A DNA stretch of 64,000 bases from Chlamydomonas reinhardtii (lineage: Eukaryota > Chlorophyta > Chlorophyceae > Chlamydomonadales > Chlamydomonadaceae), in NCBI RefSeq assembly GCF_000002595.2, contig NC_057013.1, positions 5,458,927 to 5,522,926 of the forward strand. The letters run 5' to 3'. Within the stretch, counting starts at the first letter, position 1. Each line of letters opens with the position of its first letter. This document shows positions 24,723 to 36,608 of the stretch, one piece after another. The notes under the pieces are model-generated. The model was given only the letters and a program-made list of their open reading frames with translations, had not been told where the DNA came from and made no database searches. The position numbers and the translations under genes were made by a program.

Positions 24723-25043
24723 GAAAAGAAAACAACAAAACGAAGCCCGCCCAGACGGCGCGACGGAGTTACTTACGGATACCTACCGATACCGAGCGTC
24801 TTGTAGCCGCGTCGACCCCGGTAGTCATACTTACCCGCAAAAAGCCTGGAACCCCCCCTCGGGCGATCGACGAACGACCTGACCCCGAGTGGCACCCATA
24901 TGCATTGTATGCGCCGCGCCCTGGGCGCGCTACAACGTTGACCCAGCACGCCTAATGCCCTGATTCCCGCCCGCTGGTCGTAGTCGAGCTCACCTACGGG
25001 TGATAGAGGAATTGCAGGCACAGGGGCGGCAGCGAGCAAGTGT

Positions 25044-25095
<52 letters not shown>

Positions 25096-26393
25096 TGCTG
25101 ACATCTGATAAACCGTGAACCAGAAACGAAGGAGCGCACGCAGTGGGTGTGTGGGTATGGCAGGGTGCGTAGGTGATGATGAGTAGGCGCCAGCTACCGT
25201 ACTGGGACGAGGCAGCAGCAGCAAATCCGCGTCCCCTCCCTTGCCAGAACCAGGTGAATGCAACCCCCCCTGCCTGCCCTGCCCCACCCCGCCCCGCCCC
25301 CCCTCCCTGCCCCATCCACCCCCCTGCCCCACCCTGCCCCGCCTGCCTCCTGCTCCGCACCGCGCACCTGAGCGTTGGCCCACCACAGCCTGTTCTTGTA
25401 GCCCTTGGTCAGGTTGCGCTCTCCCAGCAGCTGCACCTTCACGGAGCAGCCCAGCTTCACAGAGCCCACCTGGTGACGTGTGCGGGCGTGTGGGGGCGTG
25501 GGCGTGAGCGTGTGCGTATAAGAAGCGCATGGAGAACATGTGTTAATGCAGCACAAGAGAAAGATGCATATCCGTGTACGTGTGTGTGTGCGTGTGTGTG
25601 CGTGTGCTCTCCTTGGCACGAGCATCCTTGACACCACATGTTCACACAGCCCCCAAGGCGCGCCCCAGACCACCCGCCGCCACAAGCCACACGCCACGCG
25701 TGTCGAGAGCCAAACCCCAACCCAATCCCCGCCCCCTTCAAGCGTCTCACCCCGGGCTTCGTGTTGTCCGCGTCCTGGCGAAAACAACCCCTGCCCTCTT
25801 CCACTAACCCCTCATCCCCCGCTCCTTGTAGCTTGGTTTGGTTTAGTTTGGGCTGGTATTTACAACCCACCCCTTGCGATCTGGTGCACACACAAGCGCG
25901 CGCACACGCACCTTGGGCGCGGGGAAGCGCACGTTGAACCCCTCCGCCTGGCCGTCGTAGTGCGCGCACGTGTCCAGCACCACGTTGCGGCCCACACACA
26001 GCAGCTGCGCGTCCTTGTAGCCCACATTGCGCGGCATGGAGGGCTGCAGGGGGTGGCGGGGAGAGGGGCAGTGGGGTGAGGGTTGGAGGGTAGGGGATAG
26101 CTGGAGGCGAAAGGGTTCGGGGCGGGCACAGCAGCTTGCCTTTCGCGGCACCAGCACGAAACCCAGACACCGCACCCCAGCCAGGTTGGTTTCTCGCAAA
26201 CCCCCTCATCCCAGCGATGTCAACTCGCAAACCCCCAAACCCGCCAACCCACCAACCTACCCACTCGCGCTTCCCCCACCATCACCCGCCAAACCCACCC
26301 CCTCCACTCCCTGCTCCATGAACGGCTGCCCACTTCTCCCCCCCCCCCCACACACACACGCACACCCACCCACCCACCCACCCACACACACGC

Positions 26394-26437
<44 letters not shown>

Positions 26438-27704
26438 GCAGGTAGCAGCCCACGCTGCTCTTGTGGCTGGTGCCCACGGCCGTCAGCTCCGGCAGCTCGG
26501 TGTCGGGCTCAAAGGCGGTGGACAGGATCTGGGAGGGCGGCAGGGCGGCAGGGGGCAGCAGGGGGCAGCAGGGGGGGAGGTCGAAGGGGTGTGGGCGCAG
26601 GTGGAGTGGATGTGGGTGTGGGTGTGGGTGCAGGAAGCGGCACAAGTGCAAGGAGAGGTGTGCAAGGTGTTGGGGTGTGCAATATGCTGGGGTTCAGGCA
26701 TGAGCGCCGATGGAGGTCGGCGCACTGCCCACCTCAGCCTTCTTCTTGCCATAGCCGCCGCCGCCGCCCCCGCCCCCGCCGCCGCCCTCGTCCTCATCCC
26801 CATCCTCGCTGGCAGCCGCATCGGCCTCCGCCTCCGCCTCCTCCTCCTCCTCGTCGTCATTGTACACGTCAGACGCCCCATCTTCATCACGGCCGCCGTC
26901 ATTGTTTGCGGCCTTGTCGGTCACTTGCTTCAGCAGCTTGTACATGAGCGAGTTGCTACTGCCGCCGCTGCTGCTGCCGGCGGCCGCCTGCAGCAGCGCC
27001 CTGCGCTCCTCGGCGCCGCTGGCAGCCCCGGCGTGGCGGCCGTGCCTCCTCCGCCCGACTGGCAACAGTTCGGACCGGCTATGCGCGTGCCCGTATAACA
27101 AAGCCCCGGTCCCGGTGCTGCTACTGCCGACGGCGCCGGCTGCTGCGTGCCGCCCAACGTCGCCGGTGCCGGCTTGGAGCAGCCCCCTCCGCCGCCGCCG
27201 CGCCGTCCCGCCAGTGCTACTGCTATTGGCTGCGGCAGCAGCTGCTGCCGCTGCGGCCAGCCGCTCCTTGCGGGCCTGCATCTTCTTCGCGAAGCGTATC
27301 CGGTACTTAGCCAACGGTGAGGCCCCTCGCTGCACGCCGCTGAGCGTGCCGTCGTCGTTCAGCCTGGCTTCCGACTTGCACAGCCGGAAGTGGTGATACT
27401 TCTGGTCCGTGATAAAGGTGTAGCCGTAGCGCTTTTCGCATTGCTCCGACAGCTTGACGCCGAGCGATTCCATGTACGCGACGCCCTCGCGCACGAACCG
27501 CATTGCATCATTGTGCGCGACGTCAGCGGGCGTAACGTTGGCTATAAGCACGTCCTCCAGCGTGTGCCCCTTCCGCCGGCTGCTTGTTTTCTGAGGCCGA
27601 AGTGCGTGCACATCGCGTCGCTGGCACAGTGCTAGCAGCGCGAAGGCGACCAGCACATAGGATCTAAGCGCTCCACCATGACTGCGCCTGAGGACCGCAG
27701 CCAT
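20377..27704 (-). CDS. GT61-type (DUF563) glycosyltransferase
   Basis: Fourteen exons (minus, 5' to 3'): 26733-27704, 26436-26528, 25912-26043, 25368-25469, 24376-24492, 24020-24097, 23822-23869, 23093-23331, 22666-22759, 22167-22286, 21648-21817, 21135-21309, 20670-20725, 20377-20566; total 861 aa, phases consistent. Residues about 15-35 form a single hydrophobic segment (YVLVAFALLALC), fitting a type II Golgi anchor or signal. Residues about 120-324 are low complexity (Ala, Gly and Asp/Glu runs). The catalytic part carries GT61 hallmarks: NVVLDTCAHYDG, VVWTSRRNLEAL, MVPNENAVVTALQ, the core GILIGVHGAALTFV and then NMLNLFP. GT61 enzymes transfer xylose, arabinose or GlcNAc to N-glycans, wall polymers or EGF repeats in the secretory pathway; the donor sugar here cannot be told. 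Introns are packed with (CA)n tracts. Confidence 0.85.
20949..21021 (+). repeat. (CA)n microsatellite
   Basis: A nearly pure (CA)n tract in a GT61 intron, followed by a short CACG/CG run and then a copy of the dispersed CGCTCGGTA repeat. Confidence 0.95.
21052..21130 (+). repeat. Dispersed (CA)n-tailed repeat, copy A
   Basis: Starts CGCTCGGTAAATCGGTAGG, contains GTAAGTAACTCCGGCG and GGGCGGGCTTTCG, and ends in TTAACACACAC. Matches the copies at 24721-24798 (minus) and 42901-42970 (plus). It lies in the GT61 intron and abuts the donor of exon 12, whose first intron bases are read from its CA tail. Confidence 0.8.
24633..24720 (+). repeat. (TG)n microsatellite
   Basis: Almost uninterrupted TG run with a few AT/TT breaks, in a GT61 intron. 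It forms the CA tail of the minus-strand dispersed repeat next to it. Confidence 0.95.
24721..24798 (-). repeat. Dispersed (CA)n-tailed repeat, copy B
   Basis: Read on the minus strand it starts CGCTCGGTATCGGTAGG, carries CCGTAAGTAACTCC and GGGCGGGCTTCGTTTTGTTG, and runs into (CA)n at 24720-24633. It shares about 75 bp with the copies at 21052 and 42901. Confidence 0.85.
25048..25092 (+). repeat. (GT)n microsatellite
   Basis: Pure GT run in a GT61 intron. Confidence 0.95.
26341..26435 (+). repeat. (CA)n/(CACC)n microsatellite touching a splice donor
   Basis: CA-rich run whose last bases are the reverse complement of the intron start: on the minus strand exon 2 of the GT61 gene ends CTGCAG and the intron opens with GTGTGTGTG. 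Confidence 0.9.
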
Positions 27705-28164
27705 GGCGAGCTTGCTGCACGCACAAGCTTGCTGACCACTTCGCGCGCGTTGTGCCTAAGGACACAAAAGCTTCGCTGGCCTGCTCATAACTGTTTGAAG
27801 CGCGCCTAAAAGTAATAATACGGTCAACTTCTCTGTCTACAGAAAAGGAATAGGAACGCACGCGAGAGTTGGAGTCATTACCCGCTAGCACAGAGGAAGG
27901 AGCCAGAAAACGAATGAGCTCTATCCACACAATAATATGCTGCAAGAAACCCGGTCGGTGTAACATACGAGGGTGTTGCACCGAATCCCCCGTGCCAGAA
28001 GGTGCCGTCCACCCGCGAGTGGTCTGCCCATACCCTGTGCCTCCTTCCTTTCCCACCACCACCACCACCACCACCACCACCACCACCACCACCACCACCA
28101 CCACCACCACCACCACCACCACCAGCAGCAGCAGCGTATTCCATGCATTCGTTACGGCTGTTCG
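27705..28164. other. Spacer: GT61 promoter side and IBA57 3' side
   Basis: Both flanking genes run on the minus strand. Contains a long (CCA)n run at about 28057-28122. No TGTAA on the minus strand was found near the IBA57 stop. Confidence 0.5.
28057..28122 (+). repeat. (CCA)n trinucleotide repeat
   Basis: About 22 uninterrupted CCA/ACC units followed by a few CAG units, downstream of the IBA57 stop codon. It opens all frames and creates false His, Pro, Gly and Trp homopolymer ORFs. Confidence 0.95.
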
Positions 28165-30161
28165 CTAGCTGGGTCGCCCACCTGTCTCCTCATAGCCCCA
28201 TTCCGCCGGCCACCACACTGGCCGCACAGGCACCACCCGCCATGCCGCACCCGCACCCACACCCGCACCTGCTGCCTCACTCCCCGCCCCTGCCGCCGCC
28301 GCCGCACCAGTCGCCGCCGTCGCCACCACCAGCTCCCCGCGGCCCTCCGCCGCCGCAAGCGCCGTATCCAACTTGAGGTAGGCAATGCCCCACCCCGCAC
28401 CGCTCGCTCTCCCGGTGCTACTGCTACTGCTACTGCTACTGGTGCTGGTGCTGCTACTGCTGGAGCTGGCCTGCCCGGATGCCGCCGCGGATGAGCAGGT
28501 GGAGGAAGCTGCCGCCCCGCGCAGCTGCCCCACGCTCTTCCCCGTGGCGGCGTCAAGAACGTCCAGGCCCACGGCGGGAAGTGCAGGACCTGTATTGATG
28601 CGAGGATGCGAAACAGCAACCGCTCAATTGCATGCCAGGGAACTGTACGTTTGCACCAGCCCCATCGGACGTACCTCCCGCATGAAAGCAACTCCGAGAA
28701 TGCATAGTCACACTTTGCGCGGTGCGCCCAAACGCCAGGCTCGAAAAAACGCAACCACAATGGCGGTGCGCCCGCAAGCCCCGCGCACCTGGCCCCGCCG
28801 CTGCCGTCGCTTCAAGCCGCACAGGCATGAGTCGCCTGCATATACAAGCGCATAAATGCATCGGGAGTGTTACATCCATCCAAGGCCAATGCCCCAACTC
28901 CGCGGCAGCGTGGGGCCAAGCTTCCTGCCGCTCCCCCATCGCGCGCTCCACCAGCACCACACCGCCCCCCCTCAGGTGAGAGGCCTACACCTCCACGCCC
29001 TCCTCCCTCCTCCCTCCTCCCTCCCTCCCTGATCCGTTCTCACTTGCGGATGACGCCGCGGTAGTGCGTGAAGCTGTTGCGCTCCTGGCCCACGTAGCAG
29101 CCCTTGGTGTACGACACGCCGCGCAGCACGTCCACGTTGAAGTCCAGGGGGGCGGCCTGGCCTGTGGGGGCGTGTGTCCGAGAGACACCGACACGAGGAG
29201 AGGAATAACGTGGTGACGTGGATTGAAAGAAACGTATATGTCATGTATATGTCGTGTGTGCCTGCGGATGCAAATGGCAATTTGGAAGGCATATGCATGT
29301 GCATGTGCATGTGGCTCGTGTAATTGGCGTACGGCAAAGGACATAAGGATGCGAAGCGAAACGCCAGTGTAAGTGCAAGTGTAAGAGCCTGTGCTGGGGA
29401 CCATTGCTTGCGTGCCTGTGTCACGCCCATGTGTCCCCACTCGCCCATGTGCCCCCACTCGTCGCTTCATGTCATTTGTGTTCCTGAACCTGCCGCCGCC
29501 TTCCGCCCCCACGCCGCCCATGCCATCGCCTGTACCGCTGCCGCCCCACACGTCCTCCGGCACTAACCCCACCCGGCCTCTCTCTCGCTCACCCGCGGGT
29601 ATCTCCGCCTCGCCCTCCGCCACGCCCAGGCTGTAGCGCCACGCCCGGTAGGCCTCCTCCCCGGCGGCGCCTGTAGCAGGGGGGTTGCGAAAAGCGCGGA
29701 GCTGGAGTTCAGGTCAATGCGGCACGAGGGTCGCACGGAACACAGGCACGTAAGCACTCCGTACGTGCGCGTGTTGCCGTTGTGCTAGCTGCCGCACGGA
29801 GACCCGGGAGCCCGTCGGGCAGTGGCCGTGGCACACCCAACCCCAGGCCTCCACAGTTCTTCGCGCTCACCTCCCGCCGCTGCTGCCGCCGCCGCCACGT
29901 CCGCCGCCGGCACTAGCGCTCTGTAGCCCAGCTGCGGCAGGCGCGGGTCCGGCCGCCACCAGGGGCCTGCGAGTTCAGGCGGCAGCAAACACACGGTGTT
30001 AACACGGCGAACACGCCAGCGGCATTGAGCTGGCAGCACCTGCATGAGGTCTGGTCATTGCGCTGCGGAACCTGCGCTAGCCCGCTCCACCGGTTCCCTC
30101 CTCCTACCGTATCCCTGAAGCACGTACCCCGTGGCGGAGTGCCGCCGCCACCTCCACCTCC

Positions 30162-30197
<36 letters not shown>

Positions 30198-31571
30198 ACC
30201 CCCTGCTCCGGCTCCGCCGCCAGCTGCTCCGGCTGCGCCCCACGCCGCCATGACGCGGTACTGCGCGCTGACGTCGCGAAAGGTCACCGGCCGCCGCAGC
30301 TTGTACCTGAGAGCGAAGACGCGAGAATGCTTGACTTTATTAAGTGTACGTCATCATCGTGCTGTGTCCATCCAACAACCCGTCCTGTCCACATCGCAGC
30401 CCCAACGAAATGGAGGCCACACCTTCGGGCTGCTGTCCTTCACCGCATTCCATCCACCTAATCCACCCACACATGCACATTCAAAAACGCAAACACACAC
30501 GCACGCACTTGTTCAGCAGCTGCATGGCCGCCGTCGCCCCGGCGGCATCCACCTCTAGGAGCAGGGCGTCAGGCATGTCTGCAGCGGAGAAGAGCGGGGC
30601 AGCAGGAGCAGCAGGAGCACGGTGGTGAGTTGGTGAGCTGGAAGGTTCGTGTACAATGATGGCAGCTGCCAGTGCAACGTTTCATGTGTCCCGGTTCCTT
30701 CCCACGTATCTTCATGCCACCTCGCCATGCCGCCCTTCCGTACCTTGCTCCCACTTCCCACATTGATTACGGCATCAATCACGGCATTGGTTACGGCACC
30801 CACCACGGGCACCCCCCACACACAAACACAACCCGCGTACCCACCCGGGTGCCGGCTGATGAACAGGTCGTGCAGGAACTTCCCCTTGGGCGTCAGGACC
30901 GTGGCGTACACAGGCGGCTCGGCCGGGCCTGTGGGGTGCCAAACGTGGCGGCGGTGTTGCGGCGGCGGTGGCGGCGGCGGCAAGTAGGTATGGAGGGCGC
31001 CGTATGCTTGCTGGTAGCTTCAGTCTCAGCCGCAGCTCAAGACTGGACTGAGCAGAGGAGGACGTCAAGGCCGGCGGCCAAAGGCCCGCCGCGGCCGCGA
31101 TCAGTAACAGGCTCAGGCACAGAACCTACTGTAGAAAGGGGCGCAGCCGCAGCATGCCCATATGAACCCGCCCTACCAGCTGTCTGCAGCGGCCGCACGT
31201 CGTTGGTGACCATGCCCTGTAAGGGGTGCAAGAAGGAAGTGCGCGCAGCAGTCAAGGGGCTGCCGCCCTGGTGCCACGTCAGGTGCTTGCCGCGTTGCCG
31301 CCATGCCGGTGCAACACCCTGCCCCTCTCAAGGGCCCAAACCCCTGTTATGTCATGACAAGCACACACACCTGCAGAAAGGTCAGAGCCTGCGGCCCTTC
31401 CGCCAGCAGCACGCCGCGTGACGTTAGGTGAGCGACTCGCCCCGATGAGGATGGTCCCGCGTCAGTCTCGGTGGCGGAGAATGAGCGCCAGGAGCTACAT
31501 GATGCTCCTACAAGACTATGACGCTGTCTACAAAGCGGCAGAAGGCCAGCGAGCATCCCCTGCCGCGACAT
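28165..31571 (-). CDS. IBA57: IBA57-type Fe-S cluster assembly protein (YgfZ/GcvT family), mitochondrial
   Basis: Ten exons (minus, 5' to 3'): 31371-31571, 31177-31216, 30845-30928, 30509-30578, 30128-30306, 29871-29966, 29593-29670, 29044-29161, 28789-28835, 28165-28589; total 445 aa, phases consistent. The N-terminus is Arg/Ser/Leu-rich without acids (MSRQGMLAGLLPLCRQRHS, then SWRSFSAT), fitting a mitochondrial presequence. Family landmarks in order: LQGMVTNDVRPLQ, TPKGKFLHDLFISRH, LLLEVDAAGA, WWRPDPRLPQLGYR, YSLGVAEGEAEIP, the signature KGCYVGQERNSFTHYRGVIR, and the end PVRPVWWPAEWG. IBA57 works with ISCA proteins in making [4Fe-4S] clusters for aconitase and radical-SAM enzymes in mitochondria. 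Two algal insertions are seen: a Gly/Ala run (exon 5) and a Ser/Thr run (exon 10). Head-to-head with the S9 peptidase gene. Confidence 0.9.
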
Positions 31572-31779
31572 CGCAACACAGTGTGCGAGGCTGTAGTATC
31601 AACTTGGAGCTTGGACTCTTGTTAATACAGGAACCCAAATGTAATATGAAATACATCAGCGATTGAGTAGATAGTCGCTGTGTACAAGGCCTGCATCGCG
31701 CTCGCTGCACATGCGGTCCTTTTGCTCGCGGCGTAGCACAGGTCAAGGGCATACATATACTGTATCAAACAAAAATGCC
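31572..31779. promoter_or_regulatory. Short divergent promoter between IBA57 and the S9 peptidase gene
   Basis: Only 139 bases separate the IBA57 start (31571) from the first possible start of the + gene (31711), or 208 from the more likely ATG at 31780. The TA-rich CATACATATACTGTATC at 31750-31766 could be a TATA region for the + gene. A shared promoter is inferred. Confidence 0.45.
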
Positions 31780-32381
31780 ATGCATCTGAGTATGTCACGT
31801 TCCCAGCAACGGCCGGCGCCCTGGTTGCCCGGCCGACAACAGCATGTCACCGCGCCTCGGCTGCTTCACTCCGCTCCAGCCGCTGGCGCCAGCATCTCAT
31901 CGGCATCGTGCCAAGAGCCCTTGGAACCGCCCGTCGGAGTCCCGGCGCCCAGCCCGGAGCCAGTCCTGGCCCCAGCCCCCATTGCCACCCCGCAGCCCGA
32001 CCCCTTCGCCTGGCTGCACGACCCCTCGCGCCGCGACCCCCGCGTGCTGCGCTACCTGCAGCAGGAGAACGAGTACTGCAAGATCCAGCTGCGGCACCTG
32101 GGCCCTCTGAGGAAGCAGCTGGAGGAGGAGCTGGCGGAAGCCGCCTGGCGGCAGGCCGTGATGCTGGCGGCACAGACGCCAGCGAGCGGCGCGTCGGCAT
32201 CGCTGGCGCTGTCGCCTATGGCGCTGTCACTGCAGAGCAGCGCGGGGGGAGCAGACGTGGCGAGGGACGGGTATGAGTACGGCGGGTACATGTACCGGCG
32301 GCAGCCGGTAGGTGCGACGGGGCGTATGCGGCATGTGCGGGAGAGGGTGGTGCGGCCAGGGGCTGCCGCTGCCGAGTTGCG

Positions 32382-32413
<32 letters not shown>

Positions 32414-35400
32414 CGGCGGACGTCGTCGTGTTGCTGGATGAGCATCAGCGTGCTGCAGCCATCTCCGCTGTTGCAGCTACTGCCGCTGGAAGCGGCAGTA
32501 GCAGCAGCGGCGGTAGAAGCAGTAGCTGCAGCGGCTACGCGCTGTGCTCCTTCGCGCCCAGCCCGGCCTTTGACCTGGCGGCGGTCACGGAGGCTCTGCA
32601 GCCCGAGCCGCAGGGCCAACGCCGGCCCGACCGCTTCCGACTGCGCCTGCTGCAGCTCTCACATCCTGTGGGGACCGGGTCGGATCCTGGCGGCGCTGCC
32701 GCCGGCGTGGCAGCCGGCGCCGGACAAGGTCAGGCGGGAGCCGCAGACGTCGCAGCGGCGGTTGGCGGCGAAGGGCGGGTGCGGGAGCTGCCGCTGCCGC
32801 CGCTGCCGGAGACGGCGTTTGGCGCCGCCGCGAGCGATGCAGGTGCCGGTGCTGGTGCTGGTGCTGGTGCTGGAGCCGGAGCTGGGGCTGGAGCAGGTGC
32901 TGGAGGAGGGGCAGGAGCAAGAGCAGGGACCGGCGGAGGGGCAGGCGCAAAGGCGACGCTGCTGCACATAGACCCGGACGGCGTCAGCGGTGATGTGGGC
33001 TGGGTGGCGGGCCCCGCGGGCGCGGCAGGCGGACGCCTGTACTTCACGCGGGCCGCGCAGCGCGAGCTGTGGTGCTTGGATGTGATGCCGCGGGCACACC
33101 AGCTGCAGCCGGGCAGTAACAGCAGCGCCCCTGGCAGTAGCAGCAGGGGCGTGGGTGACGGGCACACCGGTTACACCGTGTCGGCGCCGCGGCTAGTACT
33201 GCGGGAGCCGTACGGCCAACCCATGCAGCTGGTACGGCACGGCGCGGGGCTGTTCGTGGAGTGCCTGGGTAACGGCGGCGTGCCGGTGGAGGTGCGCTGG
33301 CTGGGCCAGGCGGCAGTAGCAGCTGGGAACGAGGGCGCAGGTGGCAGTAGCAGCTGTAGCGGCCAGGGCGGAGGCCAGGGAGCGGAGGGGGGTGAGGGCG
33401 AAGCGGTCGGCGAGGCGGGCGGCGTGCCGCTGCTGCCGCGCGCTGCTGGCCGCACGGTGGCCGTGTTGCACATGCACATGGCCCCGTCCGGCTCCTCGGA
33501 TGGCACAGAGAGCGGCAGCGGCAGCGGCGGCGGCGGCGGCGGCAGCGGCAGCGGCGGCAGCGATAGCAGCGGCAGCAGTCGTGGCAGGGTTCAAGGACCG
33601 GAGGGGGCGGAGGCGCTACTGCTGTGGGTCACAGACCTGGAGCGCCCAGGCGGCTGTTTAATGCTACAGCCCCAGCCTCGGCCCCAGCCGCAGCCAGCGG
33701 AAGCGCTGCAGCCGCCGCAGCTGCTGCTGCCGGCAGACCCGCTGCTGCGCATCGTTCACGTACAGAGCCTCCCGGCAGTAGCAGCAGCCACAGCCACAGT
33801 TACAACCACAGCCGCCGGGGCAGCTACTGCCACGGCTTTGCAGCCTCCCCAAGGGCTGGCGGCGGCGGCGGCTCAGGCGCGGGGATTGGCACGGGTGCTG
33901 GTCGTGCGGGAGGAACTGGATCCAGAAACTGCCTTCCCGACTGGTCAGTTCCAGATCCAGGAACTGCAAATCCAGGTACCGGGTCTAAACCCGAATCCGT
34001 CAATGCCGCTGGCAGACAGCGCCGGCACCACAGCAGTGGAATCCGCAGACCTCGCGTTGTGCCACGTTGAGGTGGTGCGGTGGCGGCGGCTGCTGGTAAC
34101 GGGCGGCGCACGCCACGGCAGCCTGACGGTCAAAGGCTGGGACGAGGCGGCGGGCGCGGTTACGGTGTCGTACAGTTGCATGGCGGCGCCGCCTGTTGTA
34201 CGTGCCGTACAGTTGCTGATGCCGGAGGGGCACGGGCAGCCCGCGGCGGAGGCGGTGGTGCTGCGCTGTGATGGCGAGCGTGGCAGCTTTGGCGGCAGCG
34301 GGGCTGGCAGCAGCAGTAGCAGCGGGGCGCCGGTTGTTGCTGCTACAGCCGTAGCTGCGGACGCAGGCGAGTGGGAGCTGGTGACGGAGCGGCTGTGGGC
34401 GACGTCGCATGACGGCGCGCGAGTGCCCATCACCCTGTGCCGCCGCAGGCCTGTGGCCGCCAGCGGTAGCGGCAACGGCAGTAGCAGCCTCCAGCCGCCA
34501 GGCCCGCTGCTACTGCGGGTGCACGGGGCGTACGGCCTGGATCCAGGGCTGGAGCACCAGCCGGCAATGTCAGCGCTACTGCGGCGGGGGGTGGCGGTGG
34601 CGGTGGCGCACGTCCGTGGCGGCGGGTTCCTGGGGCCCGCCTGGTGAGAACGTGGGGCTTCTGGGTATTCAAAATTTTTAAGTTCGCGTGAGCTTGCAGT
34701 TGTTGCCTCCTGAAAGCTTCGGGGCAATATGGAAAGGTTGTAGTTTGATTGCAAGAAGCAAGGGCAGGCACACGCTATGTGACTGTCGTGCATTATAGAA
34801 TGACCCCAAAAGCGCCGGGCCAACAGGCCCTATATATTGTTGGGATCATGATGTAGAGGTCGTATCACGACAGTGACGAGCCGCTTTCACCGCTTCGTCC
34901 ACAATCTTTCTCGCAGGTATGAGGGCGGCCGCGGTGCCGCTGCCAAGGCCAACAGCAATCGCGACCTGACGGCGGCGGCGGCGGCGCTGGTGGCGGCGGG
35001 CGTCACGGCACCGCACCTGATGTGCCTGGAGGCGGAATCGGCAGGTGCGAGGACGCAGTGGCCGTGCAGTAGTGCGCCCAAGCCGCCTTACCTGGTGTGT
35101 TGGCTGCTGTAGTAGGACAGTCGGCAAAACACACATGCGCCAGGGCATGTTCCGCAGGGGTAACAAGTACTAGTAGAACTACCGCGCTCCGCTCACAGCT
35201 GTGCTTGAGCGGTAGTCCCTTTGGAGGCGGCATACGTCGCTTTAGCAAATGGGCTGGTAGCAGCGGCGCTGCACTCGCCGTGTTGACGTGAGTGCTCCTG
35301 ACATGCATCTGGACATAAGCAACGGCATGGCTCTCTCACGCGCGGCCCCTGTATTTCCCAACGCAGGCGGATGGGCCGCGGGCCCAGTGCTGTTGGGCGC

Positions 35401-36608
35401 CGCCGGGCCGCCGCCCAGCGACGGCGCCCCGGGAGGTCCCCCCCCGGCGCTGTTCCGGGCGGCGGTGCTGACGGTCCCCTCCCTGGATGCGGCGGGCGGC
35501 CTGCGCCACGACCCCACCTACGGCTCACATGAGCTGGGGCCCGCCACTGCTGCTGTTGCTGCTGCTGCGGTTGAGCGCAGCGGCAGCAGCGGCAGCTCCG
35601 CAGGAAGTGCGGTCGCGGAGGAGCAGCACCAGCAGCACCAGCTACACCAGCAGCAGCGCGGCCCGGCTGCCGACCAGGCAGCGGTCGCGAGCTGGTGCCC
35701 CTACACGCGCTTGGCGGCGGCGGCAACCGCGGCATCAGCGGGAGCGGCAGGCCCGGCGGCGCCGCCACCGCACCCACCAGCGGTACGCAATCCGGCGCCG
35801 TGCACAGCGGTTGGCGCCACGTGGCCGGCGCTGCTGCTGCGTACGGCGCTGTACGACACGAACGTGCCGTACTGGGATCCGGCCAAGGCGCTTGCGGCGC
35901 TTCGGTGCTGCGATGCGGCGGCGGCGGCGGCGGCGACAGGGGCCAAAAGAGTGCCAGCCGCCTCCGCCGTCACTGGGTCGTTGGCGTCAGCGTCAGCTAG
36001 CGGACAGCACGGACCTCCTCTACGGGTCATGCAGGTAAGCCCCGAGCCCGCCTGCAAGGGGGCGGTGAGATGCATGGCAAAGGTTGGGGTAACTCTTCTG
36101 GCTGGCACGCTCTTCTGGGGATTTGCCCCCAAGCTTTCTCTGTTCAAGCAGGTCGAAAAGCTTGCCTCCCGGCACTGGCTGATGGACGATTCCCGTTTCC
36201 CTGGCCCCCTTTCGTCCACTGCCGCAGGTCAAGCCAGGCGGCCATGACGCGTTTGACAGCGTGGCGGATGACGCGCTGCGGGCCGCCTTCATTCTGTGGG
36301 CGCTGGGCGTGTGGCGGCCCGCCCCGCCGTCGGCTGTATCGGCGGCGGCGGCGGCGGCCTCGTCGCCTCGGTCTGCTACCCGCCCCGCTGTAGGTGCAGG
36401 CCAAGCTCAGGCTGCAGGTCCACAGGCGCCACGAGCGGCCACGCCCCCGGCGGCGAGGCCGCGGCAGCCGCCGCCGCTGCAGCCGAGGCAGCCGCAGCAG
36501 GCGCGGCCGCAGCAGCCACAGGCAGGCGGGGCCGTGGCTCCAAAGCCAGGGTCGCGGCGGCCGCCTGGCGGGGCGAGCGGATCAGGTGGTGCGTCGCCGC
36601 GGCCGTAG
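31711..36608 (+). CDS. Prolyl-oligopeptidase/oligopeptidase-B-like S9 serine peptidase, very long
   Basis: Four exons: 31711-34643, 34917-35044, 35367-36034, 36228-36608; phases consistent, up to 1369 aa. In-frame ATGs at 31780 and 31792 may be the real start; the residues after them look like an organelle transit peptide. The N-terminal POP landmark PDPFAWLHDPSRRDPRVLRY is followed by a degenerate propeller region. The catalytic domain is clear: VAHVRGGGFLGPAW, WYEGGRGAAAK, the nucleophile motif ESAGG spanning the exon 2/3 junction, LYDTNVPYWDPAKALAALR carrying the Asp, and GGHDAFDS carrying the His. So the Ser-Asp-His triad appears complete. The usual motif is GGSAG or GRSAG, so ESAG is unusual. 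Length is about twice the norm because of Gly, Ala, Ser and Gln runs and a Pro-rich tail. S9 enzymes cleave short peptides after Pro or basic residues; specificity is unknown. A TGTAA lies 317 bases after the stop. Confidence 0.84.

Noticed and set aside
28057-28122. CRISPR-like regular repeat
   Set aside because: It is a pure CCA trinucleotide run with no spacers; no CRISPR array, rRNA or convincing tRNA gene was found anywhere in the window.
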